A stretch of 64,000 nucleotides of DNA from Erwinia_E haradaeae_C (lineage in GTDB: Bacteria; Pseudomonadota; Gammaproteobacteria; Enterobacterales; Enterobacteriaceae). Position 1 is the first letter of the stretch. Every line of letters begins with the position of its first letter. The DNA lies in NCBI RefSeq assembly GCF_900698995.1, contig NZ_LR217735.1:976041-1040040 (forward strand). Direction: 5' to 3'. The notes below the pieces were generated by a model. The model searched no databases, was not told the origin of the DNA, and saw only the letters and a program-made list of their open reading frames with translations. Below are positions 32,821 through 42,826 of this stretch, one piece after another. A program made the translations under genes and the position numbers.

Positions 32821-34111
32821 AATTTTTTATAAAAAATAATAGGTGATTTTATTATTTAACAACCTCTAACATACCTCTGAGCTATAATTATACTTTATGC
32901 ATAAAATAGAACCTCTAATAATTTTTTACACTGATCTAAATTTCCAGTTTAACGTAAAGTAAGTAATAATTGTAATTGCTATAACATATTACTGTATTAT
33001 ACATAATAACTCACTAAATCAAATTCACTTAATATATTTATTTTTATATCAATATATTCTGATATGTACAAAATTAATATTTGTCTAAAAATTAGGCTAA
33101 CAGGTTAAACACTAAACATATTTATCTTTATCTAAAATAATTTTTAGCACCTTTTTTAGCACCTTATTAAGATGTATACATTTATCAAGGTATATATATC
33201 ATCCAAGGTATGTATATATATCATTAATAGTGAATGTATATAAATTTTTAGCACATCGAAAAGGAGATAATTTGTAAAATATAAATACTTTTAACAATAT
33301 AAAAAGATATTGCAAAATGCATTTATAACATATTAAATATGTTATAAGTAAAATTTACTAATATCAATAATTTTCTTAATTATAAAAATATAACATCACT
33401 AATCTATATCTCTTACAGAAAATAAAGCCCAATATATTCCAAATTCTTATTCCAAAAAATTTTAATATCTATTGATTAAATAGATTTATTGATAAATCTT
33501 CCGCTTATATTATACACCGTTCTTTTAAAAAACTTTAATATGACAAACCTAACATTAAATATCATCAATAATTTTCTAATACTAACTATATGCCTCTTGC
33601 CAATTAATTCACTGTGTGCTTGACAACAATACTGTTATAAATAAAATAAAATAAAAAAAATAAAATATACCGGCGTATAGGATTTTATTCTAGATTTATG
33701 CAGTTATTAATAATATAGATCCTATACAATTATCAATAATATATTACTATTTTTTAAATATAGTATAATAAAGTCTTATTTTTAATAGTATGCATTAGAA
33801 AATTTAATTTCTAATCACTTTGATTCTCTCAGCTCTATGATGAGAATTTACATTGGCCATGTCTCATATTTGTAAATAAGATTTTCACAAGATCATATTT
33901 TTTAGAGTTCTCTTTGTTACAATGAGCTCATCTTATTTTTTAATCTCATCAGCCTGAATAAATGTTCAGAGCATAATAAAACATAAACAATCACCAATTT
34001 ATCAGCTTGCGGATTGAATTTTTTTACCTTAATTTATCTTAATCATTAAAGTAGATAATCTGCTCGACTTACAACAACTAAATAATAAATATAAATAAAT
34101 TAGGTGATAAC
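32821..34111. other. 1.3-kb spacer between truA and gltA
   Basis: No gene. It contains short direct repeats (TTTTTAGCACC twice at 33141-33163, and AAGGTATatATATAT-like units at 33184-33225), and a 12-bp perfect inverted repeat with a 1-nt centre (33323-33347). E. coli keeps other genes beside truA (usg, dedA); I see no trace. Confidence 0.6.
33323..33347. repeat. perfect inverted repeat, 12-bp arms
   Basis: TTATAACATATT (33323-33334) and AATATGTTATAA (33336-33347) flank a single A. It could be a chance event in AT-rich DNA or an operator-like palindrome, but no gene is close. Confidence 0.4.
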
Positions 34112-35395
34112 TTACTTATTAATTTTTGAAACAAATTTACGTTGATTATAACCAGTATACAGTTGACGAGGACGCGCAATTTTAATCCCATTATCATACA
34201 TTTCTTTCCAATGTGCAATCCAACCAACAGTTCGAGCCATGGCAAAAATTACTGTAAACATACAAGAAGGAATGCCCATTGCCTTTAGAATAATCCCCGA
34301 ATAAAAATCAACATTAGGATAAAGTTTACGCTCAATAAAATAAGGATCATTTAAAGCAATACGTTCTAGTTCCATGGCTACTTCCATCAAATCCTTTTCA
34401 AGACTTAATTCCTTTAGAATCTCATGACACGTTTCTCGCATCACAAGAGCTCTTGGATCATAGTTTTTATATACCCTATGCCCAAAACCCATTAAACGAA
34501 AGGCATCATTTTTATCCTTGGCTCGTCGTAAGAACTCGGGAATATGATCAACGCTACCAATCTCTTCTAGCATAAGCAAACAAGCTTCATTTGCTCCACC
34601 ATGAGCCGGACCCCATAGTGAAGCGATCCCTGCTGCAATACAGGCAAACGGATTTGCGCCAGAAGAGCCGACAGTTCGCACAGTAGAAGTCGACGCATTT
34701 TGTTCATGATCAGCGTGTAACATCAGGATCCGATCCATAGCCTTTTCAACAATTGGATTCACTTCGTATTCATCACAGGGCGTAGAAAACATCATACGCA
34801 GAATATTCCCTGCATATGAAAAACCGTTACGAGGATAAACAAAAGGCTGACCAATAGAATATTTATAACACATTGCGGCCATAGTTGGCATTTTTGCTAA
34901 TAAACGAATAGCCGCCACTTCACGATGCCATTTAATGTTTACATCTATAGTATCATGATAAAATGCAGATAAAGCTCCAGTAATACCACACATTAATGCC
35001 ATGGGATGAGAATCACGACAAAAACCACGAAATAAATGATGAATCTGTTCATGTAACATGGTGTGTCGATTTATAGAAACCTTAAAATCTCGAAATTGTT
35101 TTTTACTAGGTATCTCACCATGTAAAAGTATATAACAAAGCTCTAGATAATTTGAGTGTAGTGCTAATTGATCAATCGGGAACCCTCGATGTAAAAGAAT
35201 ACCTTTTTCGCCATCAATATAAGTAATTTTAGACTCGCAAGATGCAGTAGAGGTAAATCCTGGATCAAAGGTAAAATACCCTCGAGAGCCAAGACTTCGA
35301 ATGTCAATCTCTTCATATCCTAAAGTTCCTGTCAAAACATCCAACTCAATAGGTGGTTTTTTATCTATAATGATTGTTGCTGTTTTTTTTACCAT
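34112..35395 (-). CDS. gltA: citrate synthase
   Basis: Condenses acetyl-CoA and oxaloacetate to citrate, the entry to the TCA cycle. The 427-residue product has the E. coli length and is close to it throughout. Catalytic residues are in place: His in G-P-A-H-G-G-A-N-E-A (about 265), His in G-F-G-H-R-V-Y-K (about 306) and Asp in N-V-D-F-Y-S-G (about 363). It belongs to the NADH-sensitive hexameric type; the N-terminal domain that binds NADH is present. An AGGAGA ribosome site precedes the ATG. It diverges from sdhC as in E. coli. Confidence 0.98.
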   Translation of the reverse strand: MVKKTATIIIDKKPPIELDVLTGTLGYEEIDIRSLGSRGYFTFDPGFTSTASCESKITYIDGEKGILLHRGFPIDQLALHSNYLELCYILLHGEIPSKKQFRDFKVSINRHTMLHEQIHHLFRGFCRDSHPMALMCGITGALSAFYHDTIDVNIKWHREVAAIRLLAKMPTMAAMCYKYSIGQPFVYPRNGFSYAGNILRMMFSTPCDEYEVNPIVEKAMDRILMLHADHEQNASTSTVRTVGSSGANPFACIAAGIASLWGPAHGGANEACLLMLEEIGSVDHIPEFLRRAKDKNDAFRLMGFGHRVYKNYDPRALVMRETCHEILKELSLEKDLMEVAMELERIALNDPYFIERKLYPNVDFYSGIILKAMGIPSCMFTVIFAMARTVGWIAHWKEMYDNGIKIARPRQLYTGYNQRKFVSKINK

Positions 35396-36132
35396 GTAGT
35401 ATAATCTCCTAATTAGATAATCCTAATAATTAATCAGCGTTCGTTTTTATTAAGATAACATTGCCTACTTTTAGTTGCCCCTTAAATACAATCAAGCAAT
35501 AATCAATCTTTTTATAGTTTTTATCATCTTTTTTTTCTCTAAAATACACACTTAACTGTATCTGCTACAATCACTATATTTACTTATATATATTTATTAT
35601 ATTTTTATAATATTTTTAAACAGAACCTTCAATCTTAAGGGGAAGTTTTCATTCTTTATTCTATATTTTATAAAACTAACGATCATTCTATTTTACTATA
35701 CAATCTAATTAATAAAGTAATTGTTGCTTCTCTTTAATTCCTTAAAATTCTATCTAAAAATTTTACTTATTGCTCTTATGTTTATTACTACGCAATAAAA
35801 TTATTATTATAAAATAAAATGCTGATTATATATCTGTATGTTATTTTAGATGGTATATCAAAACGTTACAAAAACTATTAACAACACAGAATCAACATAT
35901 CAATATCAGATATATTAATAGAATAATCTTTATTATCTATAATGCCACTTATAATGAAATAAGTGACTAATACTATTTTAGCATAAAATTTTAAATCTCT
36001 TAAAATACACAAATATTATTATAGGTCTTCCTTATATTATCTAAAAATTTAAAATTTATGTTTATCGCAATAATGATATATAATGGATAACTTATAACAT
36101 AATGAGTGCATGAAAATTATTAGTTACTAAAA

Positions 36133-36188
36133 ATTACTAATTACTGGTTACTAATTATTAGTTACTAATTATTAGTTACCAATTACTA
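36133..36188. repeat. 14-bp tandem repeat, four units
   Basis: Units start at 36133, 36147, 36161 and 36175; the two middle ones are identical (GTTACTAATTATTA) and the outer two differ at a few bases. It is a minisatellite-like tract upstream of sdhC, probably from replication slippage. Confidence 0.8.
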
Positions 36189-36362
36189 ATTAATAACTAT
36201 GTTAGTGTTAATTATATTTGTATTCATCTTATGTTAGATTTATACTATTTAATTCAATTGAACGCTCTCTATACAGTACTATATCAAGATCAGACATTAA
36301 GGAATTCAAAGGTGCCGGAACAATCTGTGAGATGAAAAGTGATATTCAACGCCAACGTATAT

Positions 36363-36404
36363 TAAAATAACACTATAATAACAACTAAAATAACACTATA
36401 ATAA
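36363..36404. repeat. tandem duplication upstream of sdhC
   Basis: TAAAATAACACTATAATAA occurs exactly at 36363-36381 and again at 36386-36404, a spacing of 23 bp. It lies about 100 bp before the sdhC start and could duplicate promoter elements or be neutral. Confidence 0.75.
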
Positions 36405-36508
36405 TAATTGCAAACTCAATTTTCTTGGTGTCATGTAATTACGTATGAATATCATTGCTTCTTGATTCAGGTCCGGAAAATAAAATACGACAAAGCTGAT
36501 GGAATGCT

Positions 36509-36886
36509 GTGAAAAAAACAAGACCGGTTAATTTAGATTTTTCTACAATACATTTTCCTTTAACTGCAATCGCTTCTATCCTGCATCGCATATCCGGAGT
36601 TATTGTGTTTGTATCGACCGGACTGCTTCTATGGTTACTTGGTTTATCCCTATCGTCACCTGAAGGTTTTTTACAGGTATCTAAAGTGATGGATAATTTT
36701 ATGTTTAAATTTATTCTTTGGGGTATTTTGAGCGCACTAGCTTACCATATCTCCAGCGGCATTCGTCATATGATGATGGATTGTGACTTTCTGGGCGTTA
36801 CTTTAAAAACAGGAAAATTCTCTGCACAAATCTCATTCTTAATTGCTATGCTGTTTTCTATTTTAGCCGGAGTTTTTATATGGTAA
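36509..36886 (+). CDS. sdhC: succinate dehydrogenase cytochrome b556 subunit
   Basis: Larger membrane anchor of complex II, with three transmembrane helices binding haem b and ubiquinone. The start is a GTG (MKKTRPVNLD), equivalent to an internal GTG five codons into E. coli sdhC; no in-frame ATG is available upstream because a TGA lies 12 bp before. Quinone-site S23 and R27 (S-I-L-H-R-I-S-G) and the haem ligand H80 (L-A-Y-H) are present. Length 125 (E. coli 129). It overlaps sdhD by 7 bp. Confidence 0.95.
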   Translation: MKKTRPVNLDFSTIHFPLTAIASILHRISGVIVFVSTGLLLWLLGLSLSSPEGFLQVSKVMDNFMFKFILWGILSALAYHISSGIRHMMMDCDFLGVTLKTGKFSAQISFLIAMLFSILAGVFIW

Positions 36887-37227
36887 ACAACGCTACTGCA
36901 TTAGGGCGTAATGGTTTGCATGACTGGTTGCTTTTGCGCACTACTGCTATCATTATAACCTTCTACATAGTGTACATCCTAGTTATGCTAGCAATCACAG
37001 AAAAAATAACATACAACACTTGGCAAGCTTTATTTCAACTACCATTTACTAAAGTGTTCACTTGTTTAACACTGTTGTCCATACTGGTACATGGCTGGAT
37101 TGGCATGTGGCAGGTCTTAACAGACTATATTAAAACATTAGCTATGCGTATGTTTCTGCAGCTGGCAGTAGTTATAATATTGTTTGCATATGCTATTTAT
37201 GGCACCATTATTGTCTGGAGTGCATAA
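36880..37227 (+). CDS. sdhD: succinate dehydrogenase hydrophobic anchor subunit
   Basis: Second membrane anchor of complex II with three transmembrane helices. The 115-residue product has the same length as in E. coli and keeps the haem ligand H71 (S-I-L-V-H-G-W) and the quinone-site Y83 (L-T-D-Y). It overlaps both neighbours: sdhC by 7 bp and sdhA by one base (TAATG). Confidence 0.96.
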   Translation: MVNNATALGRNGLHDWLLLRTTAIIITFYIVYILVMLAITEKITYNTWQALFQLPFTKVFTCLTLLSILVHGWIGMWQVLTDYIKTLAMRMFLQLAVVIILFAYAIYGTIIVWSA

Positions 37228-38993
37228 TGAAATTACCAATAATAGAATTTGATGCTATTGTTATCGGCGCAGGTGGCGCAGGTATGCGCGCAGCTTTACA
37301 AATCACACAAGAAAAAATGTCTTGCGCCTTACTATCAAAAGTATTTCCAACACGCTCTCATACAGTATCTGCGCAAGGAGGTATCACAGTAGCGTTAGGT
37401 AATGCGCATACAGATAATTGGATATGGCATATGTATGATACTGTAAAAGGATCGGATTATATTGGTGATCAGCATGCCATTGAATATATGTGTGAAACAG
37501 GCCCACAAACTATTCTAGAATTAGAGCATATGGGGTTACCATTTTCTCGATTAGATGATGGTCGAATTTATCAACGCCCATTTGGCGGGCAATCGATAAA
37601 TTTTGGTGACAAACAAGCATCTCGTACAGCCGCCTCAGCAGACCGTACTGGACATGCGCTACTTCATACTCTTTACCAGCAAAACTTAAAAAATAAAACC
37701 ACTATTTTTTCAGAATGGTACGCGATCGACCTGGTAAAAAACGCCAATGGAAATATAGTAGGATGTACCGCGCTAAACATTGAAAACAGTGAAATAGTAT
37801 ATTTTAAAACACGTGCGACAGTGTTAGCTACTGGTGGAGCAGGACGTATTTATCACTCAACAACTAATGCACATATTAATACTGGCGATGGTATTGGCAT
37901 GGCACTACGTGCAGGCGTTCCTGTGCAAGATATGGAGATGTGGCAATTTCACCCAACAGGTATTGTTGGTGTTGGTGTGTTAATCACTGAGGGATGTCGG
38001 GGTGAAGGAGGTTATTTAATCAATAAGCATGGCGAACGTTTTATGGAGCGTCATGCTCCAAACGCAAAAGACTTGGCTAGTCGGGACGTGGTAGCACGTT
38101 CAATTATGACTGAAATTCGTGAAAATCGTGGTTTTAATGGACCTTCTGGTCCATATGTTAAACTCAAGCTCAATCACCTTGCAAAAAACATACTAGAATC
38201 ACGTCTTCCTGGTATTATGGAGATATCACGCACTTTTGCTCATATTGATCCAGCTCTGGATCCTATCCCAGTAATCCCAACCTGTCATTACATGATGGGT
38301 GGGATTCCAACTAAAATTACAGGCCAAGCATTAACCTTAAATGAAATAGGAGAAGATACTATCATTCCGGGATTATTTGCAGTAGGAGAAGTAGCATGTG
38401 TATCAGTGCACGGAGCGAATCGACTAGGAGGAAACTCTTTGCTTGACTTAGTAGTCTTTGGTAGAGCTGTTGGTTTGCATATGAAAAGCGCAATAGAAGA
38501 ACAGGGTATATTATTAGAGGCTAAAAACGAAGAGGTTAAGTATTCTTTAACACGACTAGATCGTTGGCGTAACAACTTAACCGGAGAGAACCCAGTCAAA
38601 ATACGAAAAGCTCTACAGTTTTGTATGCAGAAAAATTTCTCTGTTTTTCGAGAAGGTATAGATATGGCAAGTGGCATATCTGAATTACAGGCTCTCAGAG
38701 ATCGCCTGCAGAATGCTCGCTTAGATGATAGATCTAGTAACTTTAATACTCAGCTCATAGAATGCCTAGAGTTAGATAACTTAATGGAAACAGCCTATGT
38801 TACTGCCTTATCAGCTCACTATCGGACTGAAAGCCGAGGTGCGCATAGCCGATTGGATTATCCTGAGCGTGATGATAAAAACTGGCTTTGCCATACTTTA
38901 TACTTACCACAATATCAACGCATGACACGTCGTAATGTAAACATGCAGCCAAAATTACACCAAGCCTTTTCACCGCAAGAACGTATCTACTAA
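37227..38993 (+). CDS. sdhA: succinate dehydrogenase flavoprotein subunit
   Basis: Catalytic subunit of complex II, oxidising succinate to fumarate with covalently bound FAD. The 588-residue product matches E. coli in length. It has the N-terminal FAD fold G-A-G-G-A-G-M (14-20), the flavinylated His at H45 in S-H-T-V-S-A-Q-G-G, the active-site Arg in C-R-G-E-G-G-Y-L-I-N, and the A-N-R-L-G-G-N-S-L-L-D-L motif. The frame is clean and conservation high. Confidence 0.98.
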   Translation: MKLPIIEFDAIVIGAGGAGMRAALQITQEKMSCALLSKVFPTRSHTVSAQGGITVALGNAHTDNWIWHMYDTVKGSDYIGDQHAIEYMCETGPQTILELEHMGLPFSRLDDGRIYQRPFGGQSINFGDKQASRTAASADRTGHALLHTLYQQNLKNKTTIFSEWYAIDLVKNANGNIVGCTALNIENSEIVYFKTRATVLATGGAGRIYHSTTNAHINTGDGIGMALRAGVPVQDMEMWQFHPTGIVGVGVLITEGCRGEGGYLINKHGERFMERHAPNAKDLASRDVVARSIMTEIRENRGFNGPSGPYVKLKLNHLAKNILESRLPGIMEISRTFAHIDPALDPIPVIPTCHYMMGGIPTKITGQALTLNEIGEDTIIPGLFAVGEVACVSVHGANRLGGNSLLDLVVFGRAVGLHMKSAIEEQGILLEAKNEEVKYSLTRLDRWRNNLTGENPVKIRKALQFCMQKNFSVFREGIDMASGISELQALRDRLQNARLDDRSSNFNTQLIECLELDNLMETAYVTALSAHYRTESRGAHSRLDYPERDDKNWLCHTLYLPQYQRMTRRNVNMQPKLHQAFSPQERIY

Positions 38994-39019
38994 TCTTAGT
39001 ATTAGGAATTCACTCAAAT

Positions 39020-39736
39020 ATGAAACTTGAATTTTCTATTTACCGTTATAACCCAGATCTAGATAATCATCCACACATGGAGGATTACTGGATAGAACTA
39101 AAAGATAGTCAAGATATAATGTTGTTAGATGCATTAATGCTTATAAAAGAAATCGACCCAACGTTAGCATTTCGTCGTTCCTGTCGTGAAGGAGTGTGTG
39201 GCTCTGATGGTTTAAATATAAACGGTAAAAACGGTCTGGCATGTATTACTCCAGTTTCTTCATTAATTAATAAAAAAAAGAAAATTATTCTTCGACCATT
39301 ACCATTATTACCAATTATTCGTGATTTAATAGTAGATATGACTCAATTTTATCAACAATATGAAAAAATTAAACCATATTTATTAAATACAAAGACAGAC
39401 GCGCCAATAAGAGAGCGCCTTCAAACACAAGCAGAGCGTAAAAGATTAGATGGTCTCTATGAATGTATACTCTGCGCATGCTGCTCTACCGCCTGTCCGT
39501 CCTTTTGGTGGAATCCAGATAAATTTATCGGCCCTGCAGGTTTGCTCGCTGCCTATCGATTTCTTGTTGATAGTCGCGACACTGAGACAGATCAGCGCCT
39601 TAACGATCTTAGCGATGCCTTTAGCGTATTTCGTTGTCATAGTATTATGAATTGCGTTAGTGTATGCCCCAAAGAACTAAATCCAACCAGTGCTATTGCA
39701 TCCATTAAAACTATGCTTCTACACAGAGGAGCTTAA
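39020..39736 (+). CDS. sdhB: succinate dehydrogenase iron-sulfur subunit
   Basis: Carries the three Fe-S clusters that pass electrons from FAD to ubiquinone. The 238-residue product has the [2Fe-2S] ligands C55, C60, D63 and C75 exactly as in E. coli, the [4Fe-4S] motif C-I-L-C-A-C-C-S-T-A-C-P, and the C-H-S-I-M-N-C-V-S-V-C-P-K motif serving the [3Fe-4S] and third cluster. It follows sdhA by 26 bp and completes sdhCDAB. Confidence 0.98.
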   Translation: MKLEFSIYRYNPDLDNHPHMEDYWIELKDSQDIMLLDALMLIKEIDPTLAFRRSCREGVCGSDGLNINGKNGLACITPVSSLINKKKKIILRPLPLLPIIRDLIVDMTQFYQQYEKIKPYLLNTKTDAPIRERLQTQAERKRLDGLYECILCACCSTACPSFWWNPDKFIGPAGLLAAYRFLVDSRDTETDQRLNDLSDAFSVFRCHSIMNCVSVCPKELNPTSAIASIKTMLLHRGA

Positions 39737-39996
39737 TATTTATATTTTTCAATTCTTATTATGTTTAAATTATTACAAACTATGTACATACTGCTAACCA
39801 GTGAATTCCTAATCGTATATTATTTAAAAAACCCATTTTTGGCAAATAGAATCAATTATTAAATATCCTCATTATCAAAAATTTATACATATACAAACTA
39901 ACAATCAAAATAAAACTAGATAAAATGGCAGGCAATTAAATAAATCGCATAAACAAGAACTATTTACATTAATAAAATTATTCTGAAGGAATAAAA

Positions 39997-42804
39997 ATGC
40001 AGAATATAAACATGAAACTCTGGCTAGACTCCTCTTGGTTGGGCGGAACCAGCCAATCCTATGTAGAGTCTCTCTATTCAGATTTTTTAAATAATTCCAA
40101 TTCTGTTGAGATGGACTGGAGAGCTCGTTTTTTGAATATTTCTGATTTTGGAGAACAGCTAGAGTCATGTACAAAAACTAGCAAAAATAATCTTCACTTC
40201 TTAGACAGAAACTCTGAATATGTTTCTTCTGCTAAAGAAAACCCTAAAAAAAATATTGAACCAATTCAACTTTTGAATCTTGTTAATGCCTTTCGTTGTT
40301 TCGGACATCAACAAGCGCATCTTGATCCGCTACAACTACAAAAGCATGAAAAAATTGAAGAATTAGATCTTGCTTATCATGGTTTCAAAGATTCTGACTT
40401 TTATAACAGATTTGACATCAGCTCATTGAATCTTAATGAACAAACGATGAAACTAATCGATATACACGCCCTATTAAAAAAAATATACTGCGGCTCGATT
40501 GGGGCAGAGTTTATGCATATCACCAATAAAAATGAAAAACAATGGATACAGAAAAGACTAGAATTAGTAGACAGAGAAACTATATTTTCTATTAAAGAAA
40601 AAAGAGATTTTTTAAAAACACTAACTGCTGCAGAAGGTCTAGAACGTTATCTTGGTTCTAAATTTCCAGGTGCTAAACGTTTTTCTTTAGAAGGCGGGGA
40701 TGCGCTACTACTAGTAGTGAATGAAATTATATATTATTCTCGAAAAAACAATACACATAAGGTAATTTTAGGCATGGCTCATCGTGGTCGGCTTAATGTT
40801 CTTGTTAATGTGTTAGGCAAAAAACCACAAGACCTCTTTAATGAATTTTTTGGAAAAGTTTCAGACAATACAAGAAGCGGGGATGTAAAATATCACATGG
40901 GCTTTTCTTCCAATATTCAAACTAAAGAGGGCATCATCCATGTAGTACTAGAATGCAATCCTTCGCATTTAGAAATTATTAATCCAGTAGTAATGGGTTC
41001 CGCACGGGCTTTAATAGATACTTTATATCAAACAGATAGCAATCAAGTATTACCAATTACGATTCACGGTGATGCGGCAATTATTGGACAAGGGGTAGTA
41101 CAGGAAACTTTAAATATGTCTAAAGTACGCGGTTATCAAGTAGGAGGAACAGTACGAGTAGTTATTAATAATCAAGTTGGTTTTACTACATCCAATCTAC
41201 AGGACGCCAGATCAAGTCAGTATTGCACAGATGTTGGAAAAATAGTAATGGCACCTATTTTTCATGTTATGGCAGACGACCCAGAAGCAGTGGCGTTTGT
41301 TACTCGCCTATCATTAGACTTTCGTCGTGCTTTTCAGCGTGATGTTTTTATCGATCTCGTTTGTTACCGTCGTCATGGACATAATGAAGCCGATGAGCCT
41401 AGTGTGACACAACCCCTAATGTATCAAAAAATTAAAAAACACCCAACTGTACGAGAAATCTATGCCAATCACCTAGAATGTACACAGGTTATTAACAAAA
41501 ATGATGCAATAGAAATGGTAAATGCATATCGCAGTAAACTAGATAGCGGTGAATATATAATTCCAAATTGTCATCCTAATAGCCCTAATGTCTTTTCTCT
41601 GTCATCATCAAAATACTCTAATGTCAATCTTAAATATCAGAAACATCTTAACCTGAGTCACTTACAAGAATTAGCTACAAATATTAGCATAGTACCAACT
41701 ACAGTAACCATGCAATCACGTGTTCAAAAAATCTATACAGATCGCTTTCAAATGGCAACCGGCAACAAACCATTTGACTGGGGGGCAGCAGAAAACCTTG
41801 CATATGCTACAATTTTAGAACAAGGAATTTCATGTCGTCTCTCTGGTGAAGATGTAGGGCGCGGTACCTTTTTTCACCGCCATGCTGTTATTCATGATCA
41901 GTCTAATGGGTCAATATATATCCCATTAAAAAACATAAATAAAAATCAAGGGTCCTTTTATGTATGGGATTCGGTACTGTCAGAAGAAGCCGTGTTAGCA
42001 TTTGAATATGGTTATGCAATGGCATCACCTAAAACTTTAACCATCTGGGAAGCACAGTTCGGTGATTTTGCTAACACCGCTCAAATAGTGATTGACCAAT
42101 TTATTAGTAGCGGTGAACAAAAATGGGGATACCAGTGTGGATTAGTGCTACTCTTACCTCACGGCTATGAAGGGCAGGGTCCAGAACACTCATCCGCTCG
42201 ACTAGAGCGGTACCTACAACTTTCTGCCGAAAACAACATGCAAGTATGTGTTCTTTCAACGCCTTCACAATTATACCACATACTTCGAAGACAGGCGCAA
42301 GATGAACTTAAGCGCCCCTTAGTCATTATGTCGCCCAAATCATTACTACGTCACCCACAAGCGGTCTCATCTTTAGATGATTTAGCTACTGGAACCTTTC
42401 AATCAGTCATCGATGAAATTGATCAAGTTGATTATCAATCAGTACAGCGTGTAATATTTTGCACAGGTAAAGTTTACTACGACTTATTAAATAAGCGTCG
42501 ACAAAATAATCAAAATTATATTGCTATTATTCGTATCGAAAAATTATACCCATTTCCTTATAAAGAACTAGAAAATATTTTTCAACAGTATAGTAACGCA
42601 CATGATTTTATCTGGTGCCAAGAAGAACCACAGAACCAAGGTGCCTGGTATATTATCCAGCATCCTCTTCGAGAGATTTTAACACCAGGATCATTATTAC
42701 GCTATGCTGGTCGTTCAGCTTCAGCATCACCAGCAGTTGGCCATACATCCATACACTATCAGCAACAGCAAGATTTGGTAAACGACGCACTAACGATTAA
42801 GTAA
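39997..42804 (+). CDS. sucA: 2-oxoglutarate dehydrogenase E1
   Basis: Thiamine-diphosphate decarboxylase of the 2-oxoglutarate dehydrogenase complex. The 935-residue product (E. coli 933) begins with the E2-binding N-terminal region (L-W-L-D-S-S-W-L-G-G) and continues through H-R-G-R-L-N-V, the ThDP/Mg region H-G-D-A-A-I-I-G-Q-G and N-N-Q-V-G-F-T-T, the R-R-H-G-H-N-E-A-D-E-P segment, and S-G-E-D-V-G-R-G-T-F-F-H-R-H-A in the pyrimidine domain. The G-A-A-E-N-L-A-Y-A and E-Q-Q-type E1-E2 regions look intact. It has a GAAGGA ribosome site; sucB follows 22 bp downstream. Confidence 0.97.
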   Translation: MQNINMKLWLDSSWLGGTSQSYVESLYSDFLNNSNSVEMDWRARFLNISDFGEQLESCTKTSKNNLHFLDRNSEYVSSAKENPKKNIEPIQLLNLVNAFRCFGHQQAHLDPLQLQKHEKIEELDLAYHGFKDSDFYNRFDISSLNLNEQTMKLIDIHALLKKIYCGSIGAEFMHITNKNEKQWIQKRLELVDRETIFSIKEKRDFLKTLTAAEGLERYLGSKFPGAKRFSLEGGDALLLVVNEIIYYSRKNNTHKVILGMAHRGRLNVLVNVLGKKPQDLFNEFFGKVSDNTRSGDVKYHMGFSSNIQTKEGIIHVVLECNPSHLEIINPVVMGSARALIDTLYQTDSNQVLPITIHGDAAIIGQGVVQETLNMSKVRGYQVGGTVRVVINNQVGFTTSNLQDARSSQYCTDVGKIVMAPIFHVMADDPEAVAFVTRLSLDFRRAFQRDVFIDLVCYRRHGHNEADEPSVTQPLMYQKIKKHPTVREIYANHLECTQVINKNDAIEMVNAYRSKLDSGEYIIPNCHPNSPNVFSLSSSKYSNVNLKYQKHLNLSHLQELATNISIVPTTVTMQSRVQKIYTDRFQMATGNKPFDWGAAENLAYATILEQGISCRLSGEDVGRGTFFHRHAVIHDQSNGSIYIPLKNINKNQGSFYVWDSVLSEEAVLAFEYGYAMASPKTLTIWEAQFGDFANTAQIVIDQFISSGEQKWGYQCGLVLLLPHGYEGQGPEHSSARLERYLQLSAENNMQVCVLSTPSQLYHILRRQAQDELKRPLVIMSPKSLLRHPQAVSSLDDLATGTFQSVIDEIDQVDYQSVQRVIFCTGKVYYDLLNKRRQNNQNYIAIIRIEKLYPFPYKELENIFQQYSNAHDFIWCQEEPQNQGAWYIIQHPLREILTPGSLLRYAGRSASASPAVGHTSIHYQQQQDLVNDALTIK

Positions 42805-42826
42805 TACATTCAGAAAAGGATAAACA

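Larger units (their letters stand above)
35396..36508. other. divergent gltA-sdhC control region
   Basis: Gene-free, 1.1 kb. In E. coli this interval carries the gltA and sdh promoters with ArcA and CRP sites; I could not identify convincing counterparts by eye. It holds four imperfect units of a 14-bp repeat (36133-36188) and a 23-bp-period duplication of a 19-bp sequence (36363-36404). Confidence 0.6.

Noticed and set aside
38288..38677. 129-codon open frame opposite sdhA
   Set aside because: A shadow of the conserved sdhA coding strand; no independent evidence.
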